Shown here one piece after another: positions 17,516 through 27,269 of a stretch of 28,753 bases of DNA (position 1 is the first letter of the stretch; the number at the start of each line of letters is the position of its first letter). The stretch is from Plakobranchus ocellatus (taxonomy: Eukaryota; Mollusca; Gastropoda; Plakobranchidae), in NCBI GenBank assembly GCA_019648995.1, contig BLXT01001140.1, forward strand, positions 18,311 to 47,063, in the 5' to 3' direction. The notes under the pieces were generated by a model. The model saw nothing but the letters and a program-made list of their open reading frames with translations. It had not been told where the DNA came from and made no database searches. The translations under genes and the position numbers were made by a program.

Positions 17516-19033
17516 CAAACGATACCTCTTAAAAAAAAACTTTAAAAAAAATTTTGATAAGTCGATTTATTAGTTCCATTCTTTATCTATTCTAACTTTT
17601 CCCCATGATTTCCAGTTTGCTAGACCTGCGGTTGCTTATCGAGGCCAACTGGTTTTATTTTCGATATGTTGTTATAAAATATTCAACTTAAGCAATAAGG
17701 AGAGACACTTCTGCAATGAAAGTGTGTTTCTAAATCTAGCTTTTGGTGTCTTTGAGTAGATAACAATAGATTATGATTTTTTCCATTGCTGCTTTCGAAA
17801 AAATGAGCCTCATTGTTGACTTGCTAAGTTTGCGGTTCACAGGAGAAAAAAAAAAACCCAACGCACTAATATATTCGAGGCTTAATGACTGGGTTCTTTT
17901 TTTCTTTCTTTCCTTTATTTTTTATTTTTTTTTTTCTTTTTGAGATTTCGTTTCCGACTCTTTTTCCCACCAAGGTAAATTTCAATAAGGTGAAATTGTC
18001 CACCCTTTTTAACATTACGTAAAAATATATTTTTGTTTTAAAATGTAAACCTCCATTGCTAAGTTTTCTTTTGAAACGCTTTTGTTGTGACGTGGTTGCG
18101 TTACAACTTTTTTTTATATTTAAAATCGTGCCAAACAATCCTGATTCGCCTGAGTAGGCTAAAGGTCATTAGGCAAGGAAAAAATTCTTTTTAATTTTAG
18201 TAATACTTTTACTTTTAAAAAATTAACTGCCTTTATCTTATTAAATATCTCGGACATCGATGTTGTACGCAAACTTTTCTAAATGACATCAGTTCAATTC
18301 TTAGGAACTTCAGGAGTATAACATAAATATTGTAGCATGAAACTACAACGTGCGTTTTTTTATTTATTTATTATTTTACTCTTTGCGTTCTCACAATGCT
18401 AGTAAGTCATATTAAATTTGCACAAAGTCTGCATTCAGGGTCAGGTCTTCGCGTGTGCCATTCAGTTCTTGGGTGAAGCAAACAAGTGCACGAGGGAATA
18501 AACGCGTGATAAATATACAAGTAATTACATTTATAATTGAATTAAACAATAGATTTAAATCCAATAAAATGCTTTACCGTAACATTATTGATCTCAGGTA
18601 ACCTCAAATCTAGATGTAAATATCGCTTAGGTTTACGAAAAAAAAAATATGTTGAAAAGTTTAATACCATGTCGAATAACACAAAAAAAAACCCATAAAA
18701 AATATTTGGCTATCCTAACCTGCAAAGCCCCCTCNNCCCCCCCCCCCCCCCGCCCCCAAATGGAAAATAAAATAACTTCTATAAAAACACAGTCTTTGAA
18801 ACTTTTTTCATTTCGAGCAATATGTAGAATTGGTCACTTTAAAGTAGAACTAGGCTATCCCGAAATTTGTTGTTTATAGAAAATTGCCTCTAAAGATTTG
18901 GGACTCTTTAAATCGTCTCCTTCTCTCTCATTTTGAGGTCCGTTATGATGAAATTTTGAATATAGTTTGTCTGTGTTATATTAAACTGAATGCAAATATT
19001 TTTCTAGCTAATTTATTTATTATGTTGTCAAAA
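17516..19033. other. Intergenic stretch with a C-tract and assembly gap
   Basis: AT-rich with no gene. A nearly pure C tract at 18731-18757 contains two Ns (18735-18736). The open frames at 17866-18138, 18649-18879 and 18884-19066 are unsupported; the middle one runs through the C tract. Confidence 0.4.
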
Positions 19034-19325
19034 AACAGTAAAGTATGTGGGTTGACCCGTTGTTAAACAGTAAAATATGTGGGTTGGCCCCGTTGTTTAT
19101 ACACCTGGAGTCTCATGGAACTCTTTGTTTGTTGATAAAGTTGGCTAACCCAACCATTTTGTTTTGGTTAGCCCGCTTGTGAACTTCAAAGAAAGGCCGT
19201 TTTCTTAAAAAGACAAGGCGTTTTCTCAATAAAAGGATAATTTACGATGCCACTGGACCGTAACTTCCCTCACAGAGAGGGGAATTTCCGTTTTCCCAAA
19301 AATTGGGTAAGCCAACTTGTAACGC
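19034..19325. repeat. Cluster of GGGTTRGCCC-type repeats
   Basis: A 32-bp unit, AACAGTAAAGTATGTGGGTT followed by GACCCGTTGTT, at 19034-19065 is directly repeated with minor changes at 19066-19098. Related motifs follow in both orientations: TTGGCTAACCC near 19140, GGTTAGCCCGCTTGTG near 19166, and GGGTAAGCCAACTTGT near 19306. This short stretch is less AT-rich than its surroundings. Confidence 0.55.
19280..19289 (+). promoter_or_regulatory. kappaB-like site
   Basis: GGGAATTTCC fits the NF-kappaB/Rel consensus GGGRNWYYCC exactly. It lies in the intergenic core between the two divergent RING-type loci, among the GGGTTRGCCC repeats. A single motif match is weak evidence of function. Confidence 0.25.
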
Positions 19326-22005
19326 GCCCCGCATAAGTTTCACGTATAAGCTTTGGGGACGTAAAACCAACTTAGTAATGTAATGTTCGTCTCTCGAAAT
19401 ATGTGTGGACAGGCTAGCAAGCTTGCAGAGATATGTAAATTTGGTAAAATAGCACATTGGTTTTACAATATGTGTTCAGTTTTGAGTTGTTGGAGATACT
19501 AATTTCTCAGGTCATCACTTTAAATTCAGGTATGAATGTTTGAAGGCATGGCAATTAAATAGATTTAGACCAATATAGATAGATGTTTGCTCCGTAATTA
19601 ACAATTGCTCTTTATGAACAATATTGTCTGTTCTAAATCTGTTAGTCTCTTTTTGTTTCTTAATATTTTTTGATTGTCTCACTATCTCACTCAAAATTCA
19701 TGTTTTTATTCCCAATGCATTCATGCTCACTGGACTCTCAGCAAAATGTATACATTCTATGATTAAAAAAAAAAAGAGTTAGCAAATGTTTAAAATGTAA
19801 AAAGAGAAACAAGTTTATGTCAATGAAAAAAGGGATCTGAACAGATTTAATTTTTTTATGAAATAAATTGAATGGTCCACCACTTTTGAAAGGAGAGGAG
19901 TACACAAGAAATTATATTTAATTTTGGAAAGTCAAAGGCATTATACATGTTTAAGTTTTTGCAACATAGTAGATTTGGGTGCTGAAATAACAACAAAACT
20001 TTAAGTTGTAATGTTCATGTGATTTCAAGAGACTTGAGCAATTTTATGTTTAGCACTATCTAAATGCATTCTTTAACATAGAGCCACAAAATCACCTCTG
20101 GTTATAGTCGAGTACATTAAAAGTGTTGGACCTGTTAATTCTCCCCCTCCAACTCGTAATAATACCACCACTACTATTTTAACTAAATTTACTGCTTACA
20201 TTCACTACCACCACTTTTTTCAGCTGCTGCTAGACTAGCAGTCATCACTGCTGTTACAATTACCAGGTTCTTACTACTAGTAACTACAACGTCTATATCC
20301 ATATAAATATTGCTCCTGCAATTCTTTGAATTTTTGCCATTCTAGCATATGTATGAAATCTTGAAAAAGATGCTACAATTAGTAGAATTTTAGTTACAGA
20401 AATGAACATCGTTATAGCTATAATAGTAAAAAGAAAAGGATTTAAAAAGTTAGAAATATAGAAGACCTAAAAGCCAGTGGTATTAAGTGTTACTCCATTG
20501 ATCTAGAAGGCCATGTATCGTAGTTTACTCTCTATCTGCACAATCTATCTAAATGAATAGGTCTATAATGAATCATCACCTCCTCTAGATGCAACTTATG
20601 ACTTTGCTTCTGACTGTGCATCTACTATCGTTTTTCCTTTCTTCAGATTCATGGTGAAGCATAATTTTTTGGGGGCATACTAAATGGATACAGATTAACA
20701 TATTGTACACAAAAATGCATTTCAAACTGCTCTCTCATTTTTTTTCTCATCTAGTTTAATGCTCTTTGCTTTGTAGATTTGAATTTAAATAAATTACAAT
20801 CTTCAGTCTGGCTGTCGTTTAGAAAAAAAGCATCATGGAATTCAAACGATTGCAATCAAATTTCTGCTGGCTTGTTGCAATGATGTAGTATTTAACAAAT
20901 GACTAATGACTAGCAGCATATTGGTCAGGTCCAGACTGCTTACTACATCTCTTGTGGGTTAAATGCAGCATTGGCTGCTGGACAAATGCTGATATATTCC
21001 ATAAATTGAACAGTGTTTGTCCCGCAGCCAATCTATTACTATTTTAACATTGGCTATTGTTGTGGGGAGAAAAATTAAAAATTGGTCAAGAAGCACGGAG
21101 GTTCATTTTATAATCAAATTAAGGGCAAGTGCGGTATTTAGAGAGGGGGGTCATGGAGTCAATTTGGGTCACCGCGTCAATTTTTGACTGTGGGTAGTTT
21201 TGTAAAGTTTGTCCAATTTACAATCATCTGAATAGAGTTTTGAGGCCTAAATTCGGCATTTTTTCAAGAAAATATGTAAAAATTTGCTGCTTATGCAAGC
21301 TATGTAGGCTTTCTACCTCTTGCAAAACATAGGCATATTATATATACCAATGGAAAGTTTACAATCTCAGCCTCCCTATCAATGAATCTAGAATAACCAT
21401 ATATGGAGATAAAAATTTAGACAAAGAAGCGAGCTCCATTCATAAACATTACTATTTATGGATCATCTGTCCTTGTTCCCTAGGTTTTTACTCCAGTTGC
21501 GTCGATTTTGCATACATACAGAGATTGCCAACCCTTTAGTTTGTGCGCAGCCGTCGGCCCCTCGAGCTATTACCACCCAATAAGGTCGCGGTGAAGCTTT
21601 GATGTCTCGGCTATCCGGTGGTCACCCATTCTTATACTAGTAATTTTTTGGCTTTTTAGTGAAGTTTTCAGCCAGCTTAGTGAATGAGTGACTGCCAGCA
21701 TGAATTGGATGTAAGAAAGTGGCCGAAAGGAGATGGTTGCAAGAAAAGAGCTTAAGAGAGCTGAAAGAGGCCTATCATATGGAGCTGGCATTACATAATT
21801 GGCCAGAAAACCACAAAAATTTTGCTCAGACTATCGGTCATCTTTTCTGACAAATGCTCTCATAACTTAAGCGTTTCTTATAAGATTTGTCTGGAATTTG
21901 CCATGAAATTTTAGGGCAGTAATATTTTGCTTTTCACGTAGGTTTTGTTGGAATCAAATCTCTAAATATTTTTGAAATACATTTTTATATATCAAAAAAT
22001 TTGAT
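19326..22005. other. Intergenic stretch, nothing coding
   Basis: No gene recognised. A degraded trinucleotide (TAC/CCA/CTG) tract lies at about 20150-20290. On the minus strand, 21641-21617 reads ACTAGTATAAGAATGGGTGA then CCACC, reminiscent of the 5S rRNA internal promoter region, but no further 5S similarity was found. The open frames at 19242-19457 and 21570-21791 are unsupported. Confidence 0.4.
20146..20290 (-). repeat. Degraded trinucleotide tract
   Basis: Interrupted ACC/ACT/TAC units on the plus strand, equal to GTA/GTG/AGT on the minus strand. It is roughly 2.6 kb upstream of the right locus's conserved acceptor, while the intact (TAG)n array is roughly 2.2-2.4 kb upstream of the left locus's acceptor, in mirror orientation. 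It may be the duplicated counterpart. Confidence 0.35.
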
Positions 22006-22125
<120 letters not shown>

Positions 22126-22180
22126 AATTTCCTTTTTCTGTCTAACCACAAAAGCATAAAAACATATTCCCGTTTAGAAA

Positions 22181-22272
22181 AAGTTGATATCTTATTTAGT
22201 TCATAAGTCATAAAACTTTGAAAATTATTTATATATCCAAGATGGCCGACTTTTTTCAGTTGCCATGCCAAC
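22181..22272 (+). repeat. Dispersed element with AAGATGGC core (copy 2)
   Basis: Diverged partner of 9840-9925 (minus strand), with CCAAGATGGCCGAC and TTGCCATGCCAAC near its end. See that entry; family membership is tentative. Confidence 0.35.
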
Positions 22273-22812
22273 AGTAATTGAGAAAGTCATTTTGGTTTTT
22301 CATATCACTTTTTGGGGGTCATATATAACAAATAAACCATTCATAAAAGTATCATTTAATATTAAAAGAAAATCATCTCTGTCCACACTTTTCCTTAAGC
22401 ACACAAAATATTGGGGAGCATGGCATTATTTTTAAAATATATTGCATGATATTTTAAAATTTATCCAGAATGCCTTAACATTTCATTTAAGGCGCTGTTT
22501 GGTAAAGATCATTATTTATCACTCTCTATCAAAATATTAGAAGGCACACTTTTTGTGTGGTTTGTAAACTTTTTTTATTCACTTCTTTTTTCGTAGAAAT
22601 GTTTTGTAAATTCTAGGTTTTTGTACAAAGTTCTACACTCCTGACACAAACAAAGATCTTTCATGTAATTGGAGATGGTGAATTAGCTGCTTATAAAAAT
22701 AATGCAATTGCTATTTTAAATTTATAAAAGCAAAATGGAGGAATACAATGTACTCATTGAAACATTTTCTTTCTAAGTTTCTTAGTAAAAGATGATATTC
22801 AATTTCCCCTTC

Positions 22813-22920
22813 TTCAACCATTTCTTCTTTTTAAATCCTTTTTTTTTTTTTAATTCGCCCTCATTTGATAGAGTGAATACATCAAAAGAAGATCACTCCC
22901 AGTGAGAGGAAAAGTGCACT
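22813..22920 (+). promoter_or_regulatory. 5' UTR segment, splice acceptor and conserved upstream intron (right)
   Basis: Mirror counterpart of 11953-12062. The T-rich tract and CTCATTTGATAG (acceptor AG at 22870-22871) precede a 49-nt 5' UTR (22872-22920) containing AGTGAGAGGAA, shared with the left gene. A noncoding first exon must lie further left if the gene is expressed. Confidence 0.65.
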
Positions 22921-23059
22921 ATGTCTGTGCCTAATCTGGTGAAAATTGTAGCCCCCGCTTTCATTTTTATTGCGGTTGCAGCTTACTACTACATCTTCAA
23001 GCATAGGAGAGATGGAGGGCCCGAAGGTGGAAGCAGTGGAGATCACAACAGACGTCCAG
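22921..23059 (+). pseudogene. Paralogous membrane-anchor exon; gene apparently missing its RING exon
   Basis: Encodes 46 codons plus one base: a hydrophobic N-terminal anchor (about residues 7-25) followed by a basic and Gly-rich segment, collinear with the anchor exon of the left gene. The start codon, 5' UTR motif, upstream acceptor and downstream phase-1 junction are conserved, and the donor here is canonical (CCAG followed by GTACTG). The frame has no stop. No RING exon is found between here and the window end, and the expected site is filled by a LINE fragment next to the 3' duplicated block. Options: a decaying pseudogene; a gene using an intron-retained form (104 residues, to a stop at 23233-23235); or a gene spliced to an exon beyond the window. 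The intact frame argues for fairly recent loss or retained function. Confidence 0.7.
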
Positions 23060-23650
23060 GTACTGGCACATGTTTTTTTCCGAGTCACTTTTTACCAAGA
23101 AAACTTATTATCAGTGTCAGGATGATTTCAGGATTGCTTGCCACCATGTGGCAACTTACTCAAATGAAAGAAAGGGACTTTGTTTACAAATCTAACGTTC
23201 CATCAGAAATTGCAAAAACTTATCCAGTTGTTTGATAGAACAAACGTATTTCCTTTTGCTTTGAGAAAAAAGGTCTGTACATCATATGGCAGTTATGTTT
23301 CATGCCATCCAAATTATGAGTGCATGTTTGGTTGCATTCAGTGCATTTGACAAACAACACAATGGGATGTAAAGTCCCCTGTGCATTGGACCAATACACG
23401 CTTCATCCTCAAATTTGCAGTGTGATTTTCTGCAAAGTCAAAGAGAAATAATAATTGAGTGGCATATCACTTTTTAGTCTCTTGTGCTGGCTTGTCTGCC
23501 AGTTGTCAGTAAATCTTGTGGGGCTACAGATTTCAAACAGCTGAAGAAGTTTTCAATCAGCCATGAAACTTTTACTTGTTTCGTCACCTTGCACATATTT
23601 TTCTTTCAATTCATGTTACATTCTCCCACCATACAAATCTCACTTCTTCA
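23060..23650 (+). other. Intron/flank of the right paralogue
   Basis: The anchor frame stays open for 58 codons past the donor, then stops at 23233-23235. The rest is noncoding, with no repeat recognised. The open frame at 23484-23696 runs into the SINE and is incidental. Confidence 0.45.
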
Positions 23651-23822
23651 GGGGCGTTGGTGGCAGAGTGACTGGCAAACCCGCCCTGAGATCTGAAGGG
23701 ACCATTCTATCACAGGCTTGAGCCCTCTACCTGCGCCCTGCCCTGACAAAGGGCCTGAAAACCTGAATATTCTTTGTTGTGGACAGCTGCATACAAAAAC
23801 CAAAACCCAACCTCACTTCTTT
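23651..23822 (+). mobile_element. tRNA-derived SINE, better-preserved copy
   Basis: The head begins GGGGCGTTGGTGGCAGAGTG, with a box A-like TGGCAGAGTGACTGG at 23661-23675 and a box B-like GGCTTGAGCCCT at 23715-23726. This is the spacing and sequence expected of an RNA polymerase III promoter from a tRNA. The body and tail match 7112-7275 (GCCCTG repeats, AGGGCCTGAAAACCTGA, ATACAAAAACCAAA). Both copies are in plus orientation, so they are independent insertions and not part of the mirror duplication. Confidence 0.7.
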
Positions 23823-23997
23823 ATCCATACACGCACTGTCAAGACTTTCATATATTGTTTGTTTCACTCTATAGTCTATATCACATCCTCTTGAAGCACA
23901 CCCTCTCTGCACACAATTCTGGCTCTCACAATCACACATAATCTTATTCATCCACTCATCTTGTGTTTGTGAAGTGAAAGCTTGCTGTATATTAGGC
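23823..23997. other. Short noncoding spacer
   Basis: Between the SINE and the minisatellite; nothing recognised. The minus-strand open frame 23727-23951 runs antisense through the SINE and is incidental. Confidence 0.4.
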
Positions 23998-24186
23998 TGG
24001 TGGCAGCACAGTGGAATCGTAGTTTAGCTGTGTTAAGAAGACAGCCATGTCCACTTGTGGTATGTGGGCAGTCATTTTGACTTGTAGTTGAAGAACAATT
24101 GTATTGATTTGTATTAAGGGGACCACCATATCAAATTGTGGTATGAAGGCAGCCATATCTCCTTGTAATAGGGAAGAAGCCATGTC
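23998..24186 (-). repeat. Diverged 27-bp minisatellite encoding a 9-residue repeat
   Basis: Seven units of exactly 27 bp, best seen on the minus strand as nine-residue repeats in one open frame: DMASSLLQG, DMAAFIPQF, DMVVPLIQI, NTIVLQLQV, KMTAHIPQV, DMAVFLTQL and NYDSTVLPP. On the plus strand the unit is roughly AGCCATRTCNACTTGTGGTA plus 7 nt. Units are well diverged, yet no indels are seen. The enclosing frame (23992-24309) has an ATG but no domain, so a protein is not claimed. Confidence 0.7.
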
Positions 24187-24586
24187 AATCTTGTAAGTTT
24201 TTTTTTCTGTATTTTTAACAGCCATTCTGCCTTTTTCTTGAAGTGCGTCCTTCTTAGAAAGATGTATTGTTCTTGATGGTGTCCGATCTATCGCTCTGTC
24301 TTGGAACACACAAAAATAAATGGCAGTAATTTGTTATTCTATATGACCATTTTGTGAAAACTTTTAATGTTTTTTTAATGTTGGATTTTACACAAACATA
24401 TTTAAATTGCCTGTAATAGGAGGCACTTGAAAAAAAAAAAAAAAACAATGCACCATTATACTCTTATACTTTGTCATTCACTACAACCAAAGCAGGCTAC
24501 TTGGTCAGGTTAGGTGATAACTTGATAGATTGAACCTGTCTAAACTAAAATTGAATTAATAAAAACTTGGCAAGAGACGTTGAAAA
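24187..24586. other. Noncoding stretch, nothing recognised
   Basis: Intronic or flanking AT-rich DNA with an A run near 24430-24445. The open frame 24254-24448 is low-complexity. Confidence 0.4.
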
Positions 24587-24627
24587 TTTTTTTTTTTTTT
24601 TTTTTTTTGGGGGGGGGGGGGGGGNNN
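24587..24627 (+). repeat. T22-G16 homopolymer pair with assembly gap
   Basis: T run at 24587-24608, G run at 24609-24624 and three Ns at 24625-24627. It resembles the C13/T11 pair at the start of the window and the C tract with Ns at 18731-18757. Such runs are prone to sequencing or assembly error. Confidence 0.85.
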
Positions 24628-24800
24628 CATTACCAATAACTGTTACACAGAGAATGCCCCACCTGCACTTTTTTACTTTTGTAGTCACAGTATTGACATC
24701 TGCATGGTTTTACACTGCAACAGTTCTTTTTTATTTGTTTTGTCATAGACCATGCAAAGTTTCAAGAAAATCCGATGAGAAACTTTATGAAGAAAAACGC

Positions 24801-24827
24801 TTGTGTGTGCGTGTGTGTGTGTGTGTA
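24801..24827 (+). repeat. (GT)n microsatellite
   Basis: A short, nearly pure GT dinucleotide tract with one C interruption. Confidence 0.85.
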
Positions 24828-25774
24828 TAAAATGAGCAATTGACTGAAATTTGTTATGCCCAAAGTATAAAAGTAAGATTGATTTTTCTATGCAATGATT
24901 TCTCTTTGACTATGGCAAGCAGTAGGCTGTTTGTGTAATTAAAAAATATGCACAGTAATATTCAGTAATACATGCATATAAAAATGAACTGCAAGCCGAA
25001 ATTAAGATTTTGGCATGAATTTTAGACTTCAACATGACTGGCTGCAGGAAAAAATAATTCAAACGATCAATTGGAAACAAATATTTAATCAGAGCAATTG
25101 ACTTGAAACGAAAATCATCTGGTTAAAAAATTAAGAAGGTTCATAGTTCAACAAAAGGCTATGGCAAAGCGGTACTTTAAAGAAAAGGATTAAATGTAAT
25201 TTACCTGTGTTTCCTCTGCCTTTCACTCTGTAGCACGCTGTTTCTTTCTTTCTGCTCTCCCGTCTGCCTCTCCTTTACAGCTTTTATTCTGGCCATTTCT
25301 ACCCTACTGTGGGATCTGCATTTTTTCTGCCCTATATTGTCTAAAAAGGGCTTACTCTATTCTCTTTGTTTCAGCTGGGTTTTTTTTTTCCGAGTCAGGG
25401 AAAAATGTGATCCTCACCCTTTGGTCAAAGCACTTAGGAGGAGGCTGATTGGTTGATTCCGAAATTAAAGAGATGAAAAAATTAGCATTCTTAAAAAATC
25501 ACTGGCAGCACAACTGTAAATTATAATGTCACCCATGAAAAATGAGAGTTGGGCTTGGTTTGGGATGAGGTAAATGTTTTCAGATAAGGCCTGTAGAAAA
25601 TCTTTCGCACATAATTATGACAGCCCACGTTTTGGCTGGGTTACTTCCATCTATCAAACTATGAAAATCCATGTTTGCTGTTTAGGTCTGGTTAATATTT
25701 AAAGTTTGAAGCATGAATTTCGTGTGGCAAAATATGTTTTTCGTTACTCGCACTGGTCTATTTAAAAATATTTA
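24828..25774. other. Presumed intron of the right paralogue, nothing recognised
   Basis: AT-rich with a CT-rich patch near 25205-25275. No exon, repeat or match to the left intron was recognised by eye. Confidence 0.4.
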
Positions 25775-26061
25775 TCGTTATTTAGACTTAGAGTTAAGAT
25801 AATAAAAAAAAAATGCGTATAACCAGGTACAACTTTTTCCATTTTTGTTTTAACAAAGTCAGTTTTTCCACCTACATGGATTATCCTTTGAAAAAGATAA
25901 TTTTATGCCCTGGGACAAGTTTACAAATTGCAATTAAGAAATACATAAATGTTTATCTCTTTCACGCAGTTTTATATTATCCCAATTTATACCATTGATT
26001 TTAAGCCCTATTTAATTCATTAAAAAATTACCAAAATCAAATTTTAAACCTAACGAACAGC
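25775..26061 (+). repeat. Intronic duplicated block (right arm)
   Basis: Mirror counterpart of 10637-10929. It is in the sense orientation relative to the right paralogue, downstream of the anchor exon. The short frame at 25813-25998 resembles the frame at 10684-10884 (minus) only because the DNA is related. The block ends at GAACAGC, about 30 bp before recognisable LINE sequence. Confidence 0.75.
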
Positions 26062-26093
26062 TTACTTGTATTTCATATCTCTTTGTCTGAATT

Positions 26094-26570
26094 GCTGCTC
26101 ATGCAGGTGTCCAGGACAATAAGAACGTTGAAAAACTTGCAAAAGCCGCTCTAAACATCACAGTATTGTCACAAAAATTCATTTGCTGATTTGATCTTAA
26201 GCCCAAAGCAAATGCAAGTACATTAATCCCTTTTGGCAAGAAAATTGGGATGCTGAGGGGGCAAACAAGCTCAATGAAATAGGCTTACTTTCCAACTTGG
26301 GTGAAGACCTCAGCACAAGAGATAAAGTAGCCATACATGGCTCAACCAAAGCTGCCTTTTAAAAAATGAGGAACAACCTTTTTGCTATGCCTTCGACAGC
26401 CTCTACACTGTCCAATATATATTTTAGTTGAGTGTCTAGACCTTCAAGTCATCAGGAATAAATACTGCAATGTAGTTGACTTACATCCAAATTTTTCTGA
26501 GTGGTCAATCCATCTCGCATACTCAAAGGAACTTGGTGTGTAAAGAAATATCTGAGGCTTTTTACGGTTT
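26094..26570 (+). mobile_element. LINE remnant: end of RNase H domain and C-terminal region
   Basis: From 26094 a frame reads AAHAGVQDNKNVEKLAKAAL, corresponding to the conserved HAGV.GNE.AD.LAK segment near the end of the RNase H domain in Jockey/I-type non-LTR elements; the usual AD is VE here. After frameshifts it continues with WDAEGANKLNEI and NLGEDLSTRDK, then AFDSLYTVQYI, VECLDLQVIRNKYCNVVDL and YSKELGV followed by a stop at 26541-26543, matching the C-terminal region of such elements. Stops and frameshifts show it is dead. It sits exactly where the right locus would be expected to have its RING exon. Confidence 0.65.
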
Positions 26571-26734
26571 CATTTCAAAGCTTTTCATGCACTTACAGTC
26601 ACACAGATTTTTCATGGAATTTCAACTTCGGTTTTAGTTTGGTTTAAGAACTGATAAATAATGGCCTGTGAGAAAAAAATGAATACATGTAAACAGAAAA
26701 ACGGGAATCACTGATAAATGGTGGACTGGGTATA
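26571..26734. other. Junction between LINE remnant and duplicated block
   Basis: Probably LINE 3' sequence or deletion scar. No RING codons were found in any frame, and similarity to the left arm is not evident until about 26735. Confidence 0.35.
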
Positions 26735-27060
26735 CCAATAATCAGTCAATCATCAATCCTTTGCAAAGTTTATCAAATGCCATTTCTGGCTGTATTATTG
26801 ATTTAAAATGTTCAAATTTGGACTTTGTGCTTGTCTTAAAGCAATTAATTTTTTGGGGGGCAAGTGTCAGAACTGAAGCATATCTGGTACACAATGTCAG
26901 ACACTGCCTTCTTTTCGGGTTTGTCCATAGTCATTTTCTTCTACCAACCAGAATTACTCCAGGTGAATCTTAAACGGTGAATTTTGCCTCCGGTCATAAA
27001 GTCTTCAATTTAGGACATAGTAAATGGCTTAATTGAATTATTTTTTTCATTTTGAACATA
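26735..27060 (+). repeat. 3' duplicated block (right arm)
   Basis: Mirror counterpart of 8145-8485, which in the left arm lies about 0.9 kb downstream of the RING stop codon. Its presence here, directly after the LINE remnant, shows that the deletion of the RING exon region is internal to the duplicated segment. Confidence 0.7.
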
Positions 27061-27269
27061 TTCAGGTCTCAAATTCGAAAGACACTAGCAGTTTTAATAA
27101 AAAGTTCTCGTTATATAAAAAGTATGTACATGTAACATTTTTTTAAAGCCCCAGTTGTAACTCTCAAACCCTACACTCTTTCCACACTTACATAAATTGC
27201 ATTCCACTTTTAAGCAAAATGTGGTTCATTTGTTGGGAGGAGAGGGAATATGCGGGGACCAAGTATAAT
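27061..27269. other. Noncoding spacer between duplicated blocks
   Basis: About 210 bp, compared with about 1.5 kb in the left arm, where a SINE and other sequence lie between the same blocks. Nothing else recognised. Confidence 0.4.

Noticed and set aside
21617..21641. Minus-strand similarity to the 5S rRNA internal promoter (GAATGGGTGACCACC)
   Set aside because: Only about 25 bp fits; the rest of a 5S gene or 5S-derived SINE head was not recognisable.
23992..24309. A 105-codon minus-strand open frame
   Set aside because: Mostly the 27-bp minisatellite; reported as a repeat, with coding potential left open as a finding.
26571..26734. TGTGAGA near 26660 as a relic of the RING exon (compare ATGTGTGAGACTTGC)
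   Set aside because: Only seven bases match and no neighbouring zinc-ligand codons are present in any frame.
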